Of a stretch of 64,000 bases of DNA, positions 59,672 through 64,000 are shown piece by piece. The notes below the pieces were generated by a model that was not told the DNA's origin, made no database searches, and saw only the letters and a program-made list of their open reading frames with translations. The translations under genes were made by a program, and so were the position numbers. Position 1 is the stretch's first letter. Every line of letters begins with the position of its first letter. Origin of the DNA: Polynucleobacter sp. TSB-Sco08W16 (GTDB lineage Bacteria; Pseudomonadota; Gammaproteobacteria; Burkholderiales; Burkholderiaceae); the NCBI RefSeq assembly GCF_018687455.1, contig NZ_CP061291.1, positions 186,001 to 250,000 on the forward strand, given 5' to 3'.

Positions 59672-60172
59672 ATGAACGCTGAACTCTTATACGGAAAATT
59701 ACTTGAGGCCTTGCGCAAAAGAGCGCAGGCAGGCTCTTTTGAACTTGCTGGTTTAGCAATGGGTGGTGCTTGGATTGCAGAGCGCTTGGCCAAAGATTTA
59801 GGTTTACCTCACTATGGCGTGGTTAATGTTGCTTTTCATCGTGACGACTATGCTGAAAAAGGCATGACTGCTTTACGCACTGCAAGCACCATGACTACCA
59901 ATCTGCCTTACGAAGTTAATGGCGCTAACATTATTTTGATTGATGATGTCTTGCTAACTGGTAGAACGGTGCGAGCGGCTTTGAATGAGTTGTTTGATTT
60001 TGGTCGTCCTGCGCAGGTCGAGTTGATGGTCCTTGCAGATCGCGGCAATCGGGAGCTTCCAGTTTGCGCAAACTTTGTTGGCGAACAAGTTCAGGTGCCT
60101 GAAAATCAAATCCTAGTTTTAGAAAAAGATGTAGAAAATAAATTTAGTTTTCAGCTTGAGGAGCGTGAATAA
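59672..60172 (+). CDS. pyrR: PyrR-like uracil phosphoribosyltransferase/pyr regulator
   Basis: A 166-residue PyrR-family protein. The PRPP-binding motif appears as ILIDDVLLTGRTVRAAL near residue 92, with AGLAMGGAWIAERLAK and NVAFHRDDYAEKG before it. In Bacillus, PyrR binds pyr mRNA to cause attenuation and is also a weak uracil phosphoribosyltransferase; I saw no attenuator upstream of pyrB or within the operon, so the enzyme role may dominate. The start is ATG 59672; an in-frame TTG at 59645 is less likely. It overlaps pyrB as TAATG. Confidence 0.92.
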   Translation: MNAELLYGKLLEALRKRAQAGSFELAGLAMGGAWIAERLAKDLGLPHYGVVNVAFHRDDYAEKGMTALRTASTMTTNLPYEVNGANIILIDDVLLTGRTVRAALNELFDFGRPAQVELMVLADRGNRELPVCANFVGEQVQVPENQILVLEKDVENKFSFQLEERE

Positions 60173-61140
60173 TGGGTTCTGGGGCTAACTTAGTGAATCA
60201 ATTTAATGCCACTGGAGAGCTGACCCACCTTTTAACCTTAGAGGGCCTGCCTAAAGAGCAGATACTGCATATTCTCGATACCGCCCAACAGTTTGTGAGT
60301 GTGACGGATCCCTCTAGAGAAGTGAAGAAAGTGCCTCTATTGCGTGGTAAGAGTGTATTTAACCTCTTCTTTGAAAATTCTACACGTACCAGAACGACTT
60401 TTGAGATTGCTGCCAAACGTTTGTCGGCCGATGTCATTAACTTAGATATCTTGACCTCTTCCACCGCAAAGGGTGAAAGCCTTCTCGACACTATCGATAA
60501 CTTGGTCGCGATGCAGGCGGATATTTTTGTGGTGCGTCATAGCGTCTCAAGGGCGCCAATCGAAATTGCTAATCATGTACCAGCACATGTACACGTTGTG
60601 AATGCCGGTGATGGCAGTAATCAACATCCAACGCAAGGTTTGTTGGATATGTATACGATGCGGCACTTTAAGCAGAATTTTAAAGGCTTAAGAGTAGCGA
60701 TTATTGGAGATATTGTGCATAGTCGTGTTGCTAAATCGAATATTCATGCGTTGACCACTTTAGGTTGCGAAGATATTCGTGCGATTGGCCCAGAGAGCTT
60801 ATTGCCGAGTGATCTCGATATGTTGGGCGTGAAAGTCTTCCACAGCATGGAAGAAGGATTAAAAGATGTCGATGTGGTGATGACCTTGCGCATTCAGAAA
60901 GAGCGTATGGAAGCTGGTCAAGTACCCGAAGGTGATTCATTCTTCAAGCAATATGGTTTAACGCCTTCACGCCTAGCACTTGCTAAATCCGATGCAATCG
61001 TGATGCACCCAGGCCCAATGAATCGTGGTGTTGAGATTGACTCTATAGTGGCAGACGGTCCTCAATCCGTAATTCTGAATCAAGTCACGTTTGGTATTGC
61101 GGTGCGTATGGCGGTCATGTCGATTGTTGTTGGCAATTAA
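60172..61140 (+). CDS. pyrB: Aspartate carbamoyltransferase, catalytic subunit
   Basis: PyrB makes N-carbamoyl-aspartate in pyrimidine synthesis. The 322-residue protein shows the carbamoyl phosphate motif FFENSTRTRTTFE near residue 65, HVVNAGDGSNQHPTQGLLDMYT, GDIVHSRVAKSN and MHPGPMNRGVEID. In related genomes a pyrC-like dihydroorotase follows; here the next gene is on the opposite strand and its stop overlaps the pyrB stop. No pyrI regulatory subunit is seen. Confidence 0.97.
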   Translation: MGSGANLVNQFNATGELTHLLTLEGLPKEQILHILDTAQQFVSVTDPSREVKKVPLLRGKSVFNLFFENSTRTRTTFEIAAKRLSADVINLDILTSSTAKGESLLDTIDNLVAMQADIFVVRHSVSRAPIEIANHVPAHVHVVNAGDGSNQHPTQGLLDMYTMRHFKQNFKGLRVAIIGDIVHSRVAKSNIHALTTLGCEDIRAIGPESLLPSDLDMLGVKVFHSMEEGLKDVDVVMTLRIQKERMEAGQVPEGDSFFKQYGLTPSRLALAKSDAIVMHPGPMNRGVEIDSIVADGPQSVILNQVTFGIAVRMAVMSIVVGN

Positions 61141-62051
61141 AGTGGCAATTGAAGTATTGCTTCTTTAACGGATTCGTCAAAGTAAACGTGACTATCAAGC
61201 AACTTATCACCCTGCAGTGCTCTATCTGATGTTTTGATATTTTGACTTATCAAAAGTCTCAAATCGCATATTTCTTCTAAACCAAACATTTGAGCCCAGG
61301 AATTATTTTTATAAGGATTTATTTCAAGAACATGGACATTACGATCAAGGAATAAGAGATAAAATACTCCTGCTCCAACCATGTAAATAAAATTCTTTGT
61401 TTTAGATAGAATGGAGATCGTCTCAGCAAAGTTAAGTTTTGATAGATGCACAAGCTCAATCTTATTTTGGTCTAAAAATTCCATGTCAATGTCTAAAAGA
61501 TTTTTGCGCTCCAGTTCATTTCGACCATAAAGAATATTTTTAGTTCGGGACTCATTTAACCCGTTTCTAGTAAAGCAAAGCTGTTTGATTTCATTGCAAA
61601 TTTCTAGGAAATTTGGATAAATACGTAAATCTCTACCTTCTGGAGAAATAATTAAATCTGAAAAAGAATAAGGTTGATCATATTCAAGGAATATTAAGTT
61701 CTTAGGGTCAATGACTGATTCTAGAAACTCTCTTTGAAATTTGTTTCCATTATTAGATACGCAGACTCGTTTTCTATTTTCTCTCCATTTCACATAGAAC
61801 GGAAAGAAAACATCATGAAAAAAATGAGCAAGGTTATCCGTAGGGATTAGTAAAAGATAAAATTCCTCACCTTCCATTTTTTGTGTTTCTAAATTTAAAG
61901 GTATAAGACCCCAGCGTTTAAAAAAGAGAATGCGATCATTTTTGACTGAAATTTTATTTTTATAAAAAAGATGATTTTTATAAAGAATGAAGTCAGCGCT
62001 TCCTGCTAGTGAAAATAGTAATTTTTGGAAGAAGTCTTTAATTTTGTACAT
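61137..62051 (-). CDS. Glycosyltransferase family 61-like protein (DUF563)
   Basis: A 304-residue, Lys/Asn/Phe-rich protein in visibly AT-rich DNA. It resembles GT61: NLAHFFHDVFFPFYVKW around residue 72 (family NYGHWLLD-like), the YGRNELERKNLLDID region, the LSFAEQ-like KLNFAETISILSKTKNFI and the MVGAGVFYLLFLDRNVHVLEINPY stretch, matching the family's GAGL...FL....LEI pattern. GT61 enzymes add sugars to glycans or polysaccharides. Base composition differs from neighbouring housekeeping genes, suggesting transfer. It overlaps the pyrB stop by 4 bases. Confidence 0.65.
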   Translation of the reverse strand: MYKIKDFFQKLLFSLAGSADFILYKNHLFYKNKISVKNDRILFFKRWGLIPLNLETQKMEGEEFYLLLIPTDNLAHFFHDVFFPFYVKWRENRKRVCVSNNGNKFQREFLESVIDPKNLIFLEYDQPYSFSDLIISPEGRDLRIYPNFLEICNEIKQLCFTRNGLNESRTKNILYGRNELERKNLLDIDMEFLDQNKIELVHLSKLNFAETISILSKTKNFIYMVGAGVFYLLFLDRNVHVLEINPYKNNSWAQMFGLEEICDLRLLISQNIKTSDRALQGDKLLDSHVYFDESVKEAILQLPL

Positions 62052-62064
62052 GCATTTTTAATAT

Positions 62065-62093
62065 TCGATGTGTAAGAGGAAGCCTACTATAAT
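62065..62093 (+). promoter_or_regulatory. Candidate promoter for the glycosyltransferase operon
   Basis: A perfect TATAAT at 62088-62093 with TCGATG at 62065-62070 and a 17-bp spacer, reading toward the gene at 62138. The -35 match is weak (3 of 6). Confidence 0.4.
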
Positions 62094-62137
62094 TCTAGAC
62101 ACTATCGTGATTTTAAGTGGTGATTTGAGGGTGCCGA

Positions 62138-63478
62138 TTGAAGGTTAAATCTATTGCGCAACAGAAAAACTGGCTTCTTCTATCCCATGCTTTCAATATG
62201 GACGGTAGGGCGGCTAGCTTGACTATTACCGATAAGATTCCCTATTTCTTGAAAGCTGGCGTTCAGCCAATCGTTTTTAGCGCTATTACCGGTATAAAAG
62301 ATGATCGTTTTCCACATAAGCAATTTTTAGCGTGGGGACCGGCAGCATTTCGATTTGATTTTCGGCACTGGGTCGCAAATCAATATGGGCGCGGTGTCCT
62401 TTATAAGCTTCTGACCAGAACTGTTTCCATTCTTTTGGCTCCGCTGATTGCCATTGAGAAACTTATTCTTGGTTATTCAAGTCAATGGTCTTGGGCTCTT
62501 CCGGCTTTTGTACGTGGCTATATTTTAATTAAAAAGGGTAAGGTTGATGTTATTTACTCTATTGGAAGTGCGTGGTCGGCTCATTTAGCTGGGGTGTGGC
62601 TAAAGCGTGCAACTGGGCTGCCATTAATATCTGAGGTGCACGATCCTCTAGTTATTCGTAAGAATCCTAATGATCAAGGCTTTGAGAAGCCCAAGAATCG
62701 TGATGCTCGCTTTCGCCACTATTTAGAGGGGCAGCTCTGCAAGCACTCAGACTATGTATGGTGGTTTACGGAAGGCGCCCTTCATTATGCAAAAGTAAGA
62801 AATCCAAATCTAAATACCGTCAATAATGCGGTTGGTTTTGTAATCATGCCTGGTGCCAATCCTCCGGGTGAGATGCAGGGTGAGCCCCAACATCGGTATG
62901 GAGACTACTTAAATTTATGCCATTTTGGTTCTTTAGCGAATGATCGATCGCTCTCCATTGTTCTGAATGCGGCTGTTAAGCTTTTTGAAAAATACCCAGA
63001 GGCTAGAAAATATCTTCGCGTGCATGCTTACGGCGCCCCCCTGGATTCTCTATCTCATGAGGCTATTAATCGTTATGACTTTTCTGATGTTCTGCTTGCA
63101 CATGGTCGACTAGAGAAAGATCCCCTTACTGGAAAGTCAGGACGTGAGCGCGTTGCAGAAAAAATGCAAGCAGCAGACGTGTTAATTTTGCTCCATGGAA
63201 ATGATGAGTGGTGTGCAGAATACATCCCATCAAAATTCTATGATTACTTATGGTCTGGTAGGCCTATTTGGGGCATCACCCATCGTAATCCGCAACTAGA
63301 TCAAATGCTTTTAGATCGTAAATCGTACTTAAGCGCTGATGGTGATGAAGAAGGCATTGCCATGGCCCTTGAAAAAATTTGGATAGACTGGCGGCAAAAG
63401 CAACTTCTACAGCCAATTTGGCAGCCAATTGGCGTTGATCAGGCGGTTAGCAGTATTCTTTCCCATATTGCTCAATAA
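62138..63478 (+). CDS. Glycosyltransferase, GT4-like
   Basis: A 446-residue protein resembling GT-B glycosyltransferases. The N-terminal half contains KNWLLLSHAFNMDGRAAS and DVIYSIGSAWSAHLAGVWLKRATGLPLISEVHDPL; the C-terminal half has CHFGSLANDRSLSIVLNAA and MQAADVLILLHGNDEWCAEYIPSKFYDYLWSGRPIWGI, which matches the GT4 E..PSK.yEYL..GrP nucleotide-sugar site. The start is TTG with GAGGG 7 bases upstream. It probably acts in surface polysaccharide or O-antigen assembly; the donor and acceptor are not known. The next gene starts 11 bases after its stop. Confidence 0.8.
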   Translation: MKVKSIAQQKNWLLLSHAFNMDGRAASLTITDKIPYFLKAGVQPIVFSAITGIKDDRFPHKQFLAWGPAAFRFDFRHWVANQYGRGVLYKLLTRTVSILLAPLIAIEKLILGYSSQWSWALPAFVRGYILIKKGKVDVIYSIGSAWSAHLAGVWLKRATGLPLISEVHDPLVIRKNPNDQGFEKPKNRDARFRHYLEGQLCKHSDYVWWFTEGALHYAKVRNPNLNTVNNAVGFVIMPGANPPGEMQGEPQHRYGDYLNLCHFGSLANDRSLSIVLNAAVKLFEKYPEARKYLRVHAYGAPLDSLSHEAINRYDFSDVLLAHGRLEKDPLTGKSGRERVAEKMQAADVLILLHGNDEWCAEYIPSKFYDYLWSGRPIWGITHRNPQLDQMLLDRKSYLSADGDEEGIAMALEKIWIDWRQKQLLQPIWQPIGVDQAVSSILSHIAQ

Positions 63479-63489
63479 AAGGCCGTATC

Positions 63490-64000
63490 TTGAAAGACAT
63501 CGTTCTTTACTGCAAATCCTATCGCAAAGATTTTCTGCGCTTAAAGCGGCTATTGCAGTCCGTATCAAAATTCAACGTTGACCAAATTCCATTTTATATT
63601 TCAACTCCTAATGCAGATAGGGAATTGCTCATTGAGTTGATTGGTGGCGAAGGCTACCAATGGGTAGCAGACGAGTCGATTATTCAGGCCAATTTGAATC
63701 TAAAAAAAGGTATCGAAGAAAATAAGTCCGGCAGTCTTACGCAGCAAATTATTAAATCTGAATTTTGGCGTCTAGGTTTATGCGAAAACTATGTTTGCTT
63801 AGATTCAGACTGTATTTTTATTAAAGATTTTTTCAAGGCTGATTTTTTAGCGCCAGACGGCAATCCTTATACGGTTATTTATCAAAATAAGGAATATTTT
63901 CAGTTCGCCATTGATCGTGGATTCTCTAAAGCCCCCCTGCAACTGATTGCTGAAGGCAATCAAGTAAAGCAGTTGTTTGGTCGTCAAGGGCCTAATTACT
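63490..64000 (+). CDS. DUF6492-like glycosyltransferase, 3' end outside window
   Basis: The first 170 codons of a gene cut by the right window edge. The start is TTG at 63490, 11 bases after the previous stop, with AAAGG upstream. The protein begins with KDIVLYCKSYRKDFLRLKRL and has LCENYVCLDSDCIFIKDFF, where DSD is a likely metal/nucleotide-sugar DxD motif. These features fit DUF6492 proteins, which look like GT-A glycosyltransferases and are found in polysaccharide loci. Function is inferred from this family and from the neighbouring glycosyltransferase genes. Confidence 0.72.
   Translation, partial: MKDIVLYCKSYRKDFLRLKRLLQSVSKFNVDQIPFYISTPNADRELLIELIGGEGYQWVADESIIQANLNLKKGIEENKSGSLTQQIIKSEFWRLGLCENYVCLDSDCIFIKDFFKADFLAPDGNPYTVIYQNKEYFQFAIDRGFSKAPLQLIAEGNQVKQLFGRQGPNY

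Noticed and set aside
1..64000. tRNA, rRNA, insertion sequences or prophage genes
   Set aside because: No cloverleaf-like sequence, rRNA segment, transposase or phage-type protein was recognised on either strand.

Overview
Organism. The window looks like the chromosome of a small-genome, moderately low-GC betaproteobacterium of the order Burkholderiales; gene content and order best fit the freshwater genus Polynucleobacter (family-level inference from remembered synteny, no database search was run). Supporting signs are ispB/rplU-rpmA-obgE-proB, nudix rppH next to a CNP1-like lipoprotein, ffh divergent from a CcsA/YpjD-like membrane gene, nrdAB with long Ala/Pro/Gln-rich N-termini, an AAK-repeat histone H1-like protein, aroQ-accB-accC-prmA, fur divergent from bamE-dapB-leuS-lptE-holA, and yqgE-ruvX-pyrR-pyrB. 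Coding density is very high and several convergent genes abut or overlap by a few bases. No rRNA, tRNA, CRISPR array, insertion sequence, integrase or prophage was seen. Layout. 1-6.3 kb: end of a squalene-synthase-like gene, a sodium:solute symporter, a ketopantoate-reductase-like gene, a fumarylacetoacetase-family hydrolase divergent from an unusual Cys-type relative of glycine/proline reductase selenoprotein B, and ispB. 6.3-15.1 kb: ribosomal proteins L21/L27 behind a perfect consensus promoter, obgE, a short proB, rppH, proS, ffh, a cytochrome c assembly-like membrane protein and a zinc-finger/AmpD fusion. 15.1-20.4 kb: the nrdAB operon with a clear pair of NrdR boxes, then the histone H1-like gene. 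20.4-26.1 kb (minus strand): PfkB kinase, a PrmA-DUF3426 fusion, accC, accB, aroQ and a TlpA-like thioredoxin. 26.1-32.9 kb (plus): mpl, SDR, RNB nuclease, TonB-like protein, aroE, mtgA. 32.9-43.9 kb: pyrF, corA, pncC/pgpA/thiL, maeB, a barstar-family protein, rsmE, tkt and gap. 44-53.8 kb: fur divergent from bamE, dapB, leuS, lptE, holA, proA, a HemJ/CopD-like protein and an RNA methyltransferase. 53.8-61.1 kb: rubredoxin, hemL, apaH, photolyase, ydcF-like, yqgE, ruvX, pyrR, pyrB. 61.1-64 kb: AT-rich glycosyltransferase genes that interrupt the usual pyrB neighbourhood and probably begin a surface polysaccharide locus. How the genes work together. Most are housekeeping: fatty acid synthesis (accBC, FabG-like SDR), isoprenoids (ispB, squalene synthase), proline (proA, proB), deoxynucleotides (nrdAB), pyrimidines (pyrF, pyrR, pyrB), cell wall growth and recycling (mpl, ampD, mtgA, dapB), outer membrane assembly (bamE, lptE) and translation. 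The strongest unusual signals are: (1) the histone H1-like gene, whose zero frame stops directly after an A9G run holding the classic slippery heptamer, while the -1 frame continues for 38 codons into an AK-rich tail ending WPFPTGTRP; (2) two gene fusions, PrmA-DUF3426 and PP0621-type zinc finger-AmpD; (3) a Cys variant of a GrdB-type reductase; (4) the paired NrdR operator 31 bp apart over the nrdAB promoter; and (5) a 17-bp perfect inverted repeat with a GCAA loop after maeB.
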